NCBI RefSeq assembly: GCF_008119785.1
Contig: NZ_VSFA01000005.1
Coordinates: forward strand, 124,001-188,000
Direction of reading: 5' to 3'
Length of the DNA stretch: 64,000 nt
Source of the DNA: Micromonospora sp. MP36
GTDB taxonomy: Bacteria > Actinomycetota > Actinomycetes > Mycobacteriales > Micromonosporaceae
Under the pieces are notes generated by a model, which saw nothing but the letters and a program-made list of their open reading frames with translations, was not told the DNA's origin and did not search any database. Made by a program: the position numbers and the translations under genes. Every line of letters begins with the position of its first letter. Position 1 is the first letter of the stretch. Shown piece by piece: positions 1 to 9,192 of this stretch.

Positions 1-92
1 TGATCCACGCAGCCACAATGGCACAGCCCGACCGGGCGCGGCAACAAGGCCGGGCCGGTGGCCTGTGGCCGGGGTCACCGCGGTGCCGGCGA

Positions 93-98
93 TAGGCT
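93..98 (+). promoter_or_regulatory. -10 element of a leaderless promoter for map
   Basis: TAGGCT lies 6 nt before the ATG at 105. This TANNNT-plus-6/7-nt arrangement recurs at many starts in the window and leaves no room for a Shine-Dalgarno site, so the mRNA probably begins at the start codon. Confidence 0.5.
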
Positions 99-104
99 GT
101 GGTC

Positions 105-962
105 ATGACCGTCCGTGCGCCGCTGACCCCAGGCACGCTCTCCCCGTGGCGAGCGGTGCCCGCCCACATCCCGCGCCCCGAGTACGTGGGCAAGAAGCGT
201 CCCCAGGAATACCGCGGCTCGCACGTGCAGACGCCGGAGACCATCGAGAAGATGCGGGTCGCCGGCCGGCTCGCCGCCCAGGCCACCCAGCTCGCCGGCG
301 AGCACTGCAAGCCGGGGGTGACCACCGACGAGATCGACAAGGTGGTCCACGAGTTCCTCTGCGACCACGGCGCCTACCCGTCGACGCTGGGCTACAAGGG
401 CTTCCCGAAGTCCTGCTGCACCAGCCTCAACGAGGTTGTCTGCCACGGCATCCCGGACTCGACCGTGCTGGAGGACGGCGACATCATCAACGTCGACGTC
501 ACCGCGTTCATCGGTGGCGTGCACGGCGACACCGACGCGACGTTCTGCGTGGGCGAGGTGAGCGAGGAGGCCCGCCTGCTGGTCGAGCGGACCCACACGG
601 CGATGATGCGCGGCATCAAGGCGGTCGCTCCGGGCCGCCAGATCAACGTGATCGGCCGGGTCATCGAGTCGTACGCCAAGCGGTTCGGCTACGGCGTGGT
701 CCGCGACTTCACCGGCCACGGCATCGGCGAGTCCTTCCACAGCGGCCTCTACGTGCCGCACTACGACAGCCCGCGGCCCACGGACGTGATGGAGCCCGGC
801 ATGACGTTCACCATCGAGCCGATGATCACCCTCGGCACCTACCAGTACGACATGTGGGACGACGGGTGGACGGTGGTCACCCGGGACCGCAAGTGGACGG
901 CGCAGTTCGAGCACACCATCGTCGTGACCGACGACGGCTACGAGATCCTCACCCTGCCGTGA
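105..962 (+). CDS. map: Type I methionine aminopeptidase
   Basis: This 285-residue protein removes the initiator methionine from nascent proteins in the cytosol. The pita-bread M24 fold is recognisable: a substrate-site His in the [17 protein letters not shown] segment, metal-ligand Asp residues in [17 protein letters not shown], and the late Glu residues in FTIEPM and [10 protein letters not shown]. The N-terminal extension of about 35 residues before the catalytic core ([20 protein letters not shown]) is usual for actinobacterial MetAP. I chose ATG 105 over the GTG at 99 because TAGGCT ends 6 nt before it. The stop overlaps the GTG of the next gene, so the two are probably co-transcribed. 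Confidence 0.95.
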   Translation: MTVRAPLTPGTLSPWRAVPAHIPRPEYVGKKRPQEYRGSHVQTPETIEKMRVAGRLAAQATQLAGEHCKPGVTTDEIDKVVHEFLCDHGAYPSTLGYKGFPKSCCTSLNEVVCHGIPDSTVLEDGDIINVDVTAFIGGVHGDTDATFCVGEVSEEARLLVERTHTAMMRGIKAVAPGRQINVIGRVIESYAKRFGYGVVRDFTGHGIGESFHSGLYVPHYDSPRPTDVMEPGMTFTIEPMITLGTYQYDMWDDGWTVVTRDRKWTAQFEHTIVVTDDGYEILTLP

Positions 963-1675
963 CCGACACCCCGGCGGCGCTGCGGGAGGCGCACCACGCG
1001 GACGTGTCCGGCGGCTGGCTGCGCCCGGCCGTGTTCGGCGCGATGGACGGCCTGGTCACCAACATCGCCCTGATCGCCGGTGTGGGCGGCGGTGGGGTCT
1101 CGCCGCGCAGCATCGTCCTCACCGGCGCCGCCGGCCTGGTCGCCGGCGCCATCTCGATGGGCCTGGGGGAATACACCAGCGTCCGGTCGGCCAACGAGCA
1201 GGTGGCCGCCGAGGTGGCGAAGGAACGGCGCGAGCTGGAACGACACCCGGAGGCGGAGGCCCGCGAGCTGGCCGACGCGTGGGTCGCCCGGGGGCTGCCC
1301 CGGGACCTGGCCATGCAGGTCGCCAACGCGGTCCGGCGCAACCCGGAGGAGGCGCTGCGGGTGCACGTCCGGGAGGAGCTGGGCGTCGACCCCGACGAGC
1401 AGCCGAGCCCGTGGGCGGCGGCGGTCTCGTCGTTCCTCTGCTTCTCGGTGGGCGCGCTGGTGCCGCTGCTGACCTACCTGCTCGGCTTCACCAGCCTGGG
1501 GCTGGCGCTCGCCGTCGGCGGGCTGGGGCTGTTCGTGGCCGGTGCCGTGGTCGCCCGGTTCACCCGCCGCCCCTGGTGGTCCAGCGGGCTGCGGCAGCTC
1601 CTGCTGGGCGCGCTGGCGGCCGGCGCGACGTACCTGGTCGGCGCCCTGATCGGCGTCCAGGGCGGCCTCGGCTGA
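959..1675 (+). CDS. VIT1/CCC1-type metal transporter family membrane protein
   Basis: A 238-residue membrane protein of the CCC1/VIT1 family, which moves Fe2+ or Mn2+ across membranes. The first membrane segments contain the family signature '[16 protein letters not shown]' and '[19 protein letters not shown]'. A Glu-rich amphipathic cytoplasmic region follows (residues about 85-145), where plant VIT1 binds metal. Three hydrophobic segments close the protein. The GTG start overlaps the map stop as GTGA, so translation is probably coupled. The substrate in this organism is inferred from the family only. Confidence 0.85.
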   Translation: MTDTPAALREAHHADVSGGWLRPAVFGAMDGLVTNIALIAGVGGGGVSPRSIVLTGAAGLVAGAISMGLGEYTSVRSANEQVAAEVAKERRELERHPEAEARELADAWVARGLPRDLAMQVANAVRRNPEEALRVHVREELGVDPDEQPSPWAAAVSSFLCFSVGALVPLLTYLLGFTSLGLALAVGGLGLFVAGAVVARFTRRPWWSSGLRQLLLGALAAGATYLVGALIGVQGGLG

Positions 1676-1726
1676 CCGAACGATCACAGTTACCCCCGGC
1701 GACCTGCCGGCGGCGTGCGCGGCGGG

Positions 1727-2464
1727 TCAGGCGGTGAGGAGGTCGTCGACGCTGCCGTCGACCGGGCGGCCCCGGGCGGCCAGTTCCTCGGCCTGGCGGG
1801 TCAGCACCGCGCCCACCTCGGTCATGTCCGCGCCGGCCAGGCCGGTACGCCGTACCGCGTCGCCGGGGTCGCGGAAGTAGGTGCGGCTGAGCAGCCCGTG
1901 CACGGTGGCCGCGGCCAGCCGCGCCTCGCCGAGCATGAGCAGCGCCTGGTCGGTCTCGTACCACTCGGCGAGCCGGAGCGCCCGGGAGTGCGCCGCGCTG
2001 CCCCGGTACCACGCCTGCCGTGCGGAGGCGCTGAACTCAGCCGGGCGGGCCCGGGCCAGCCGGGCCAGGTGCTCGTCGCGCAGCGTACGCAGCCAGCCGG
2101 TCGGGTCGTGCAGCGCGCGGGTGGTGACGTAGCGGTCGGCGGTGAGCGGCCAGAGTGGGCCGATGGTCCGGGCCTGCCCCAGGTAGTCGTCCGCCCCGGC
2201 GACGGTGAGCTCGACCAGCACTCCGTCCACCCGCCGGGTGGCCGGCGACGGCCCGCTGCCCGGCCGGTACGTGGCCACCAGCAGCCCCACCTCGCCGTCC
2301 CCGCCACCGTCCTCGTCGCCGTGCGCGAGCGGGCCGTGCACCGCGACGGCGAGGATGTCGGCCGCGAACCGCCGCAGGGCCGTCTCGCTCACCCGCTCGG
2401 CGACCCGCCACCGGGGATCGTCGAGGTATCGGTCGGCCTCCAGTTCGGCCCCGCTGGCGTCCAC
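1727..2464 (-). CDS. Nucleotidyltransferase-like protein
   Basis: A 245-residue protein resembling actinobacterial proteins annotated as nucleotidyltransferase-domain or KNTase-like. The segment 'ILAVAVHGPLAHGDEDGGGDGEVGLLVA' sits where the beta-strand, GS loop and Asp pair of the Pol-beta NTase fold would be. The canonical GSxxxGxxxxxSDxD motif is degenerate, so activity is doubtful. The C-terminal half is helical, as in minimal NTase/HEPN-like pairings. I chose GTG 2464 because GGAGGTG precedes it by 4 nt; the upstream in-frame start lacks such a site. Substrate unknown. Confidence 0.6.
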   Translation of the reverse strand: MDASGAELEADRYLDDPRWRVAERVSETALRRFAADILAVAVHGPLAHGDEDGGGDGEVGLLVATYRPGSGPSPATRRVDGVLVELTVAGADDYLGQARTIGPLWPLTADRYVTTRALHDPTGWLRTLRDEHLARLARARPAEFSASARQAWYRGSAAHSRALRLAEWYETDQALLMLGEARLAAATVHGLLSRTYFRDPGDAVRRTGLAGADMTEVGAVLTRQAEELAARGRPVDGSVDDLLTA

Positions 2465-2603
2465 GGCCCACCTCCGTTCCGCGCGGCCGCCCGCCGAGGG
2501 GGCCCGCGCAGGTCGACCGCCCACCAGCGTAGCCAGGCGAGGTGGCGCCGCCTGGTCGCCACGCCTGGGGCCGGTGCGGCCGGGTGGACCTGCGACGGGC
2601 CGG

Positions 2604-3089
2604 TCAGGTGGCGGGAGCAGGCGGGCTGACGGGGACCAGCCGGAAGACGCGGATCTCCCGGCCGCCGGCCCGCTCCACGTACGTCCGGTACGCCGGCCAC
2701 TCGGCGACCAGCCGCGCGAACAGCAACTCCCGCTCGTCGCCGTTGATCAGCTCGGCGCGAACCGGGATCCGGCGACCCTCGACGTCGACCTCGGCGGCCG
2801 GTTGGGCGAGCAGGTTCAGCGACCAGGCGGGCTGGTGCTGCTGCCCCCAGTTCGACCCGATCACCACATAGGCGTCGCCGTCCGGCACGTACAGCAGGGG
2901 ATTGCTGCGCAGCCTGCCGGAGCGGCGACCGGTGGTGGTGAGGACCAGGGACGGCACCAGGCCGAGCGCGACCACCCGCCCCTTCGTCAGCCGGCCGAGC
3001 AGCCGGTCGGCGGGGACGAGCAGGCGCAGCACGGCGGCGAACCACTTCTGGTGACCGAGGCGGCGGGCGAGAGCACGCAGGGCGGACAC
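2604..3089 (-). CDS. Deazaflavin (F420)-dependent nitroreductase family protein
   Basis: A 161-residue protein of the Ddn/DUF385 split-barrel family. Members use reduced coenzyme F420 to reduce nitro-aromatics, quinones or unsaturated ketones, often near the membrane. The family core is visible: 'LVLTTTGRRSGRLRSNPLLYVPDGDAYVVIGSNWG' followed by 'PAWSLNLLAQPAAEVDVEGRRIPV'. The TGRRSG and GSNWG segments contact F420 in characterised members. GTG 3089 gives the usual N-terminus with a short amphipathic helix. It stands alone between a nucleotidyltransferase-like gene and the ABC permease. F420 use is expected in Micromonosporaceae. Confidence 0.85.
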   Translation of the reverse strand: MSALRALARRLGHQKWFAAVLRLLVPADRLLGRLTKGRVVALGLVPSLVLTTTGRRSGRLRSNPLLYVPDGDAYVVIGSNWGQQHQPAWSLNLLAQPAAEVDVEGRRIPVRAELINGDERELLFARLVAEWPAYRTYVERAGGREIRVFRLVPVSPPAPAT

Positions 3090-3143
3090 CCGCCCAAGTC
3101 TGCCCGCCGGCCGTCCCGGACGACAGTCCACGCGCGACCCCGG

Positions 3144-5840
3144 TCAGTCCAGCCGGCGCTCCACCGGCAGCCGGGACCGGGTGAACAGCGCCGCCCCCAG
3201 CATGGCCACCAGCGGCACCACCACCAGCACGCCGAGGGTCAGCCCGGGCACCACCAGCGGATACGGCTGCGGGACCGGCCACGTCTGCGCGTACCGCTGG
3301 TTCAGGGAGAGCAGGATGATGGCCGCCGAGCCGAGGCCGGCGACGAGGCCGAGCACCGAGCCGAGCACCGCGATCACCCCGGCCTGGCAGAGCGACAGCA
3401 CCCGGCGTACCCGGGGATCGGCCCCGACCGCGGCGAGAGTGGACAGGTCCCGGCGGGCCTCGGCGGCGGCGAGGCCGGTGGCCACCCCGGCCGCGCCCAG
3501 GGTGATCACGCCGGAGCCGATCGCCAGCAGGAGCAGCAGCGGCCGTTGGTCGGACCTGAGTTGCTCATCGGTCTGCACCGACAGCGCACCGAGCCGGGAC
3601 AGCTCGGCGGAGAGCCGGTCCCGCTGCCCGGGGGTGGGTGGTGCGGTCGCGTCGACCGCGTAGCCGAACGGCTCCGCCACCAGGCCGACCGCGGCCGCCG
3701 CCGGCGGTGAGAGGACGAGCCGGTCCACCGGGATACCGCCGCGCAGCACGTACCCGGGCAGGCTGGCGCTGGCCGACGCCGCGTCGCCGGCGCCGTGGGT
3801 GACGGCGACGGTCACCCGGCCGTCCACCAGTTGCCCGGGATCGGTGACCACCACGCCACCCGCGGCGAGGGTCCGGGTGGCGGCGGCGACCTGGTCCGCC
3901 GGGGCGCCGGTGAGCGCGGGCAGCGCGCGGCCGTCGTCGACGAGCACGGGGAGTTGGATGCCGGTCGACTCGCGGATCGCCCGGACGCAGCGCGGGTCGG
4001 CCAGGGCGCGGCCGGCGGTGACGGTGGGGTCCCCCGGCTCATACGGGCAGCGCCGCTCGGGCGGCAGCACCGCCGTCGCGACGCAGTAGTCCTCGGTGCC
4101 GGCGGGTCTGGCGCAGGTCGGGGTGGCGATCGGGACGACCGTGGCGGTGGGCAGCGCGGCCCGGACCGGCTCGGCGACCGCCGCGGCCGGCGGCAGCGCG
4201 GACGCCGTGGCCCCGCCGGACGGCACCAGCAGCACGTGACCGGGCGGGATGCCGGGCTGCCACTCCGCCCGGCTCCGGGCCTCGTCGCTGGCCACGTACG
4301 CGCCGAGGGCGACGCTGCCGGCGACCGCCGCCATCACCGCGGAGATGGCCGGCGCGGCCGAGGACCGGTTGCGGCTGGCGTCGCGCAGCGCCAGCCGGGG
4401 CGCCAGTGGCAGCAGCCGTCCCGCCCGGGCGAGCAGCCCGATCAGGGCCGGGGTGCTGAAGACCAGCCCCAGCTCGCCGAGGATCAGTCCGGTCAGCACC
4501 ACGGTCGGGCTGCTGCGGGTGGCGCCCAGCCCGGCGAGGGCGGCGCCGGCCGCGGTGAGCAGCACCCCGAGCACGAGCCAGCGACGCCGGTGCCGGGGCG
4601 GGTTGCGCCGTCCGGCGAGACCCGCCACCACGTCCTGTCGGGCCGCGGTCCACGCCGGGGCCAGCGCGGCCAGCAGCCCGGCCAGCACCGCCACCGCGGC
4701 GATCGCGGCCAGGGCCGCCGGGAAGACCCGGTACCCGCCGAAGCGGGCGCCCACGACGTACTGCTCGACCAGCGGCCGGCCGGCCAACGCGGCGGCCACC
4801 CCGAGCACCAGCCCGAGCGCCGCCCCGCCCGCGCCGAGCACCACCCCGTCGGCGAGCACGATGCGGCGCAGGTGCCCGGCGTCCCCGCCGGCCACCGCCA
4901 CCAGGGCGAGGTCCCGGCGTCGCCGGCGTACGCCGACCGCGAAGGCCGGGCCGACCAGCAGCACCACCTCCAGCAGGCCGAGCCCGCCGATCAGTACCGC
5001 GTTCCCCGCCTGTTCCGGGTCGGGCAGCCCCGGGCCGGTGAACGCCGCCTCCCGGCCGGGCAGCGGGGTCCGGGCGGCCACCTGGATCCCGCGTTCGTTC
5101 AGCCGGTCCGCCAAGGCCCGGTCCACCGGCCCGGGCAGGTCCACCAGCCAGCTCTCGTCCGGCGGGCTGACCGGGCCGGGCGGCGTCTCCGGCCGCAGCG
5201 CGACCACCTCCCGCAGGTTGTCCGCGAACTCCGCCACCCCGACCACCGTGTAGGTCGTCGTCCCGTCAGTCGCGTGCACCGGGTCGCCGAGCCGTACGCC
5301 CAGCGCGCGCAGCGCGGCCGGGCTGACCGCGATCTCGTCCGGGTCCGCCGGTGGCCGGCCGGCGCGCAGCCTGGCCAGCGGGCGGGTGAGCGGGTCGGTG
5401 AGGTCGACCGCCCGCGCGTCGAACGCCTTCGGGCGGCCGGCGACGCGTACCACGAAGGGGACCCAGCGGCGGACCCGGCTGACCCGGCTGCCGGCGGGCA
5501 GCAGCGCGCGGATCTCCTCGGCCGTCACCGGCCGGGTCCGGGGCGCCAGGTCACCCTCGACCGGCCAGGAGTTCTGGCCCCAGGCGTCCTGGGCCAGCGG
5601 GTTCACCGCCGTCCAGCGCAGCTCGGCGTCGGCCGCGCCGAGCCGGCGGTCCAGCTCCTCGGCGGAACTCAGCTCCGCCATGTCGTAGCTGGCGGCGGCG
5701 AAGCTCAACGCCAGCACGGGCAGCGCGATCATCGCCAGCACCAGCGCCGTACGCCCCCGGGCCCGGCGGGCCTCGCGCCGGGCGATGCGCAGCGCGGTCC
5801 GCCACGACCCGAGCGTGGCGGCGATCCGGTCCCGGTTCAC
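3144..5840 (-). CDS. FtsX-like ABC transporter permease
   Basis: An 898-residue permease in the two-module FtsX/MacB-like layout common in actinobacteria. It has an N-terminal membrane segment (residues about 32-50), an extracytoplasmic domain to about 280 and three membrane helices (about 285-400). A central cluster of hydrophobic segments (about 420-515), a second ectodomain with several Cys residues (about 530-755), and three final helices with an FtsX core (about 765-885) complete it. It overlaps the upstream ATPase by GTGA, so the two form one transporter of the lipoprotein, peptide or drug export type. The substrate is unknown. The adjacent PadR regulator suggests induction by a toxic compound or envelope stress. 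Confidence 0.88.
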   Translation of the reverse strand: MNRDRIAATLGSWRTALRIARREARRARGRTALVLAMIALPVLALSFAAASYDMAELSSAEELDRRLGAADAELRWTAVNPLAQDAWGQNSWPVEGDLAPRTRPVTAEEIRALLPAGSRVSRVRRWVPFVVRVAGRPKAFDARAVDLTDPLTRPLARLRAGRPPADPDEIAVSPAALRALGVRLGDPVHATDGTTTYTVVGVAEFADNLREVVALRPETPPGPVSPPDESWLVDLPGPVDRALADRLNERGIQVAARTPLPGREAAFTGPGLPDPEQAGNAVLIGGLGLLEVVLLVGPAFAVGVRRRRRDLALVAVAGGDAGHLRRIVLADGVVLGAGGAALGLVLGVAAALAGRPLVEQYVVGARFGGYRVFPAALAAIAAVAVLAGLLAALAPAWTAARQDVVAGLAGRRNPPRHRRRWLVLGVLLTAAGAALAGLGATRSSPTVVLTGLILGELGLVFSTPALIGLLARAGRLLPLAPRLALRDASRNRSSAAPAISAVMAAVAGSVALGAYVASDEARSRAEWQPGIPPGHVLLVPSGGATASALPPAAAVAEPVRAALPTATVVPIATPTCARPAGTEDYCVATAVLPPERRCPYEPGDPTVTAGRALADPRCVRAIRESTGIQLPVLVDDGRALPALTGAPADQVAAATRTLAAGGVVVTDPGQLVDGRVTVAVTHGAGDAASASASLPGYVLRGGIPVDRLVLSPPAAAAVGLVAEPFGYAVDATAPPTPGQRDRLSAELSRLGALSVQTDEQLRSDQRPLLLLLAIGSGVITLGAAGVATGLAAAEARRDLSTLAAVGADPRVRRVLSLCQAGVIAVLGSVLGLVAGLGSAAIILLSLNQRYAQTWPVPQPYPLVVPGLTLGVLVVVPLVAMLGAALFTRSRLPVERRLD

Positions 5841-6559
5841 CGTCCGCTGCCGGCGAGCAGCTGCTCGACCCCGGCCAGCGGGGCGGTGGAGTCGACCAGC
5901 ACCCCGTCCCGCAGGAACACCACCCGGTCGGCCCAGCCGGCGTGCCGCGCCTCGTGGGTGACCAGCACCCCGGCCGCGCCAGCGTCCACCCGGCGGCGCA
6001 GCAGGTGCAGCACCGCCTCCCCGGCCTGCGAGTCGAGCGCCCCGGTGGGCTCGTCGGCGAGGACCAGCCGGCGCTCGCCGACCAGCGCCCGGGCGATCGC
6101 CACCCGCTGCTGCTGGCCGCCGGACATCTGGTCCGGGAACCGGTCGGCCAGCCCCGCCACCTCCACCTCGGCCAGCGCGGCCAGGGCGAGCTTGCGGGCC
6201 CGCCGGACGCCGGCGCCGTCGAGTTCCAGCGGGAGCGCCACGTTCTCCACCGCGGTGAGGCTGCCGAGCAGGTTCAGGTCCTGGAAGACGTACCCGATCC
6301 GGCGGCGGCGCAGCCGGGCCAGGTCGCGGGCGCCCAACCCGCCGAGCGGTTCGCCCTCGACCAGCACCTCGCCGCCGGTGGGCCGGTCCAGCCCGCCGGC
6401 CAGCGCCAGCAGGGTCGACTTGCCGGAGCCCGACGGGCCCATCACCGCCACCAGCTCACCGGACCGGACGGTCAGGCTGACCCCGCGCAGCGCGTGCACG
6501 GCGGCCGGGCCGGCGCCGTGGGTCCGGTGCACGTCCCGCAGCTCCAGCACCTCGCTCAC
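5837..6559 (-). CDS. ABC transporter ATP-binding protein (MacB/LolD type)
   Basis: A 240-residue ATPase partner of the FtsX-like permease. It carries Walker A 'GPSGSGKST', the Q-loop region 'GYVFQDLNLL', signature 'MSGGQQQRVAIARAL', Walker B 'RLVLADEPTGALDS' and H-loop 'VLVTHEARHA'. The start is GTG 6559, giving VSEVLELRDVHRTHG, the normal N-terminus. An in-frame GTG at 6619 adds 20 residues, but these are encoded by a 60-bp direct repeat (6554-6672), so I treat that extension as a repeat artefact. Stop and downstream start overlap (GTGA). Confidence 0.92.
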   Translation of the reverse strand: MSEVLELRDVHRTHGAGPAAVHALRGVSLTVRSGELVAVMGPSGSGKSTLLALAGGLDRPTGGEVLVEGEPLGGLGARDLARLRRRRIGYVFQDLNLLGSLTAVENVALPLELDGAGVRRARKLALAALAEVEVAGLADRFPDQMSGGQQQRVAIARALVGERRLVLADEPTGALDSQAGEAVLHLLRRRVDAGAAGVLVTHEARHAGWADRVVFLRDGVLVDSTAPLAGVEQLLAGSGR

Positions 6560-6678
6560 GGTGCCACCCCCGGTTCGCGACTGCGGGGCTCGCAGAATCG
6601 GCTCGCTCCCCGCGCTCACGGCGCCACCTCGGTTCGCGACTGCGGGGCTCGCAGAACCGGCTCGCTCCTCGCGCTCAC
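6554..6678 (-). repeat. Family C: tandem 60/59-bp start-codon-bearing repeat
   Basis: Two direct copies (6554-6613 and 6614-6672) plus the first 6 bp of a third (6673-6678) lie between padR and the ABC ATPase gene. On the minus strand each unit begins GTGAGC, carries a purine-rich GAGGAGCGAGC or GGGGAGCGAGC stretch and ends GGTGGC(A/G)CC just before the next GTGAGC. The copies differ at a few positions. The last GTGAGC is the ATPase start codon. If translated, the unit encodes an SA.SEPILRAPQSRT-type peptide. Confidence 0.85.
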
Positions 6679-6697
6679 CCTCGTCCCTCCCGCCGGC

Positions 6698-7279
6698 TCA
6701 CCGGCGGGCCTCCTCGCCGGTCCGGTCCACCGCCTCCGGTCGGCCGGTCGGCCGGCTCGGGGCGGGGCGATGACGGACCAGGCTGGTCTCGCAATGGTCG
6801 AGCCAGCGGATCTCCGCCTCGGCCTGGAAGATCATCGCGTCCAGCACCAGCCGCCAGGCCAGGTCCTCCGGCTTGTCGCTGGCGTACTTCAACCGGGTCA
6901 ACTCCTGCAACGCCCGCATGGTCGCGCTGCGCTGGGTCTGCACCACCGCGCGGACGTCCACGCCGGGGGTGGTGAGGGCCAGGGCCAGCTTGATCGACAG
7001 CTCGTCGCGGGGCCGGTCGGCGGGGCTGATCGGGGTGGCGAACCAGAGCGCCAGGTCCGCCCGTCCGGCGTCGGTGATCTCGTACGGCCGCTGCCCGCTC
7101 TCGCTCTCCGGCAGCGGGCGGACCAGACCGTCGCGCTCCAGCCGGGCGAGCGTCGTGTAGACCTGCCCGATGTTCAGCGGCCAGGTCGAGCCGGTCGACT
7201 CCTCGAACGCGGCGCGCAACTGGTAGCCGTACATCTGGCCGCGTTCCAGCAGCGCCAGCAGGCCGTGACGGATGGACAT
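6698..7279 (-). CDS. PadR family transcriptional regulator
   Basis: A 193-residue repressor-type regulator. The N-terminal winged helix starts 'MSIRHGLLALLERGQMYGYQLRAAFEEST' with the wing 'GQRPYEITDAGRADLALW'. This is followed by the PadR C-terminal helical dimerisation domain (about 105-170) and a basic, Pro-rich tail. It is first in the operon with the ABC ATPase and FtsX permease and probably represses them. A perfect interrupted palindrome (7292-7306) lies 12 nt upstream of its ATG and would overlap the promoter. There is no Shine-Dalgarno site, so it may be leaderless. Confidence 0.92.
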   Translation of the reverse strand: MSIRHGLLALLERGQMYGYQLRAAFEESTGSTWPLNIGQVYTTLARLERDGLVRPLPESESGQRPYEITDAGRADLALWFATPISPADRPRDELSIKLALALTTPGVDVRAVVQTQRSATMRALQELTRLKYASDKPEDLAWRLVLDAMIFQAEAEIRWLDHCETSLVRHRPAPSRPTGRPEAVDRTGEEARR

Positions 7280-7291
7280 GGCGAGGAGTAT

Positions 7292-7306
7292 GCATACCTG
7301 GTATGC
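7292..7306. promoter_or_regulatory. Likely PadR operator
   Basis: GCATACC-T-GGTATGC is a perfect 7-bp inverted repeat with a 1-nt centre, 12 nt upstream of padR. On the minus strand CATACT next to it could serve as the -10 element, 7 nt before the ATG. The position suggests autoregulation. Confidence 0.6.
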
Positions 7307-7349
7307 GACCCCGCAACCGGAGCGACCCGGTCCGTGACCGTCGCCCCGC

Positions 7350-7799
7350 TCAGGCCGGGCGGCCGGGGAACGGGACGGTGACCGGGGTCACGCCGGCGCT
7401 GCGCCGCCAGCGGGTGGCCCGCACCGCGCAGTCGCTCAGCGCCGCCAGGGCCCGGTTCCGGTCGGCCCCGCTGGTGTGCGGCAGGGTCGCCCGCCAGTGG
7501 CCGGCCGTCCGCTCCTCGATCGCCACCGCCAGCTTGAGCGCGCTCGCCTTGTCGGTGACCGGGTACGGCAGCGCGTATCCGGCCTGGTCGGCGGGGACCT
7601 GACCGCCCCCTTCGCTCAACTGGAGGATGAGGGCGTCCCGGCGGGACCGGTGGGCCGCCTCGGCGGCCCGGGCGGCGCTGCGGGCGGCGTCGGCGAGGTG
7701 CACGCCGATCACCCCGTACGCCCAGATGGCGGCGTACTCGGCGGTGAGCGCGTCGGCGAGGGCCTGGGCCGGGCCGGTCGGTGCGGTGCGCGGGATCAC
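7350..7799 (-). CDS. Ferritin-like domain protein (DUF4439 type)
   Basis: A 149-residue helical protein. 'ALADALTAEYAAIWAYGVIGVHL' and 'AAEAAHRSRRDALI' provide Glu/His positions typical of ferritin-like four-helix proteins of the DUF4439 kind. A second helical pair contains 'LKLAVAIEERTAGHWRA'. No signal peptide is seen. The GTG start overlaps the stop of the preceding lipoprotein gene (GTGA), so they are a translationally coupled pair. The function is not established; metal or redox stress is the family guess. Confidence 0.75.
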   Translation of the reverse strand: MIPRTAPTGPAQALADALTAEYAAIWAYGVIGVHLADAARSAARAAEAAHRSRRDALILQLSEGGGQVPADQAGYALPYPVTDKASALKLAVAIEERTAGHWRATLPHTSGADRNRALAALSDCAVRATRWRRSAGVTPVTVPFPGRPA

Positions 7800-8323
7800 T
7801 TCAACGCCTCCACGTGTGTCGCGCGGGCGGCCGCGATCGAGCCGAGCAGCGCGGCCCGCTCGGCGGGCGCGGCGGCACACGCCTTCGCCGCGTTCTCCCG
7901 CCCCTGCTGCTCCGCCTGCCGCAGCTCGGCCAGCAGTTCGTCGGGCTCCGTGGCCGCCGCAGTCGGGGTGGCGGCGGGGGAGCCGGACGGGGCCGGACGG
8001 CCGATCACCCGGCGCAGCTCCTCGGCGTGCGCCCGGTGGGCGTCCGCGATCGCGGTGAGCCGGTCGGCCAGCGCCGGGGCGGCGGCGATGGCGGCCCGGT
8101 GCCGGCCCTCCAGGGCCGCCGACTCCGCCGCCAGCGGTTCTAGGGCGTCCGGGGGCGGCGGACCGTCGTCGCCGCGGTCGAAAAGATCACACCCGGTCAG
8201 CGGTACGGCGGCGCCGCCGAGCGCCACCAGCGCCCCGGCGCGCAGCAGGCTGCGCCGGGAATGTCCCGGTGCTCCGTCGCGCTGTGTCGTTCTGCCCGTC
8301 GCCACCGGACAAGTCAACACCAT
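7796..8323 (-). CDS. Secreted Tat/lipoprotein-type helical protein
   Basis: About 175 residues. '[24 protein letters not shown]' combines a twin-arginine motif, a hydrophobic stretch and a lipobox ending LTGC, so the product is probably a membrane-anchored exported lipoprotein. The mature part is a Pro-rich linker, then Ala/Glu/Arg-rich helices ('[39 protein letters not shown]') resembling the DUF4439-like partner. I place the start at ATG 8323, ahead of a short n-region; a GTG immediately after is also possible. It is coupled to the downstream ferritin-like gene. Confidence 0.75.
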   Translation of the reverse strand: MVLTCPVATGRTTQRDGAPGHSRRSLLRAGALVALGGAAVPLTGCDLFDRGDDGPPPPDALEPLAAESAALEGRHRAAIAAAPALADRLTAIADAHRAHAEELRRVIGRPAPSGSPAATPTAAATEPDELLAELRQAEQQGRENAAKACAAAPAERAALLGSIAAARATHVEALK

Positions 8324-8511
8324 CTCGGCGGTGTCGTGGGCCACGACCGTCGGTGCGCCGCCCGGTCCGCCGACCCGCCCGCGCGTTACGCTCTGCGCAG
8401 CCACCGGACGCGAATGCCCCGGTGGCGTGCCGGCATGGCGGGCCGAGTGGTCCGTCTCACAGCAGACATGACGGGCCTGGCGGCCCGTGGAGCAGCAGAG
8501 AGGTGCGCCAG

Positions 8512-9192
8512 ATGACGCAGCGTGGCCGTGCCACCAGGCCGACGGGGCCCTCCGGGCGACCCCGCCGGGCCGACGGCCCCCGTGCCGGGGGTCGGGGCGG
8601 CGCGCCCCGCGGCGACCTGAGTGCCCGGCGGGCCCGCCTCCGCGAGGTGATCGAGCCGGTGGTCAACGCCGCCGGGTACGACCTGGAGGACCTCTCCGTC
8701 TCCCGGGCCGGCCGACGGCACGTGGTACGGGTGATCGTGGACGCCGACGGCGGGATCAACCTGGACGCCGTCGCGGATGTCTCCCGGGCGGTCTCCGCCG
8801 CGCTGGACGCCGCGGAGGAGGCCGGTGGCGACATCGTGGCCGGCGAATACCAGCTCGAGGTCAGCTCGCCCGGCGTGGACCGGCCGCTGACCCTGCCCCG
8901 GCACTGGCGGCGCAACGTCGGCCGGCTGGTCAAGGTGACCGTGCGCGGCGCGGCCGGGGTGCCCGAGCAGCGGACCGCCGGGGACCGGCAGCTCACCGGC
9001 CGGGTGGTCGAGGCGGACGACGAGCGCGTGGTGCTGGAGACGGACACCGGGCGCGTGGCGCACCCCTACGCCGAGCTCGGGCCCGGCCGGGTCCAGGTGG
9101 AGTTCAGCCGCCTCGACGAGGCGGACGAGTTCGACGAGGCTGACGAAACCGACATCGACGACGAAGATGATGTGGAGGACGAGGAGAGGTGA
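8512..9192 (+). CDS. rimP: Ribosome maturation factor RimP
   Basis: A 226-residue 30S assembly factor. The RimP alpha/beta domain is visible as '[57 protein letters not shown]', then '[15 protein letters not shown]' and the C-terminal SH3-like domain. About 35 basic residues precede the core and a very acidic tail ([25 protein letters not shown]) follows; both extensions are common in actinobacteria. ATG 8512 has AGAGG upstream. It is the first gene of the rimP-nusA-ylxR-infB block, and its stop overlaps the nusA start (GTGA). Confidence 0.96.
   Translation: MTQRGRATRPTGPSGRPRRADGPRAGGRGGAPRGDLSARRARLREVIEPVVNAAGYDLEDLSVSRAGRRHVVRVIVDADGGINLDAVADVSRAVSAALDAAEEAGGDIVAGEYQLEVSSPGVDRPLTLPRHWRRNVGRLVKVTVRGAAGVPEQRTAGDRQLTGRVVEADDERVVLETDTGRVAHPYAELGPGRVQVEFSRLDEADEFDEADETDIDDEDDVEDEER

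Noticed and set aside
1..92. End of an upstream gene
   Set aside because: No frame in the first 92 bp has recognisable protein sequence; the stretch is too short to assign.
65..958. A possible fusion of the VIT-type transporter with an upstream 300-residue domain
   Set aside because: The upstream part is a frame-shifted shadow of map (His/Arg-rich). The transporter has its own GTG overlapping the map stop.
3795..6773. A 992-codon plus-strand frame
   Set aside because: It is antisense to the FtsX permease and ABC ATPase genes, whose motifs are unambiguous.
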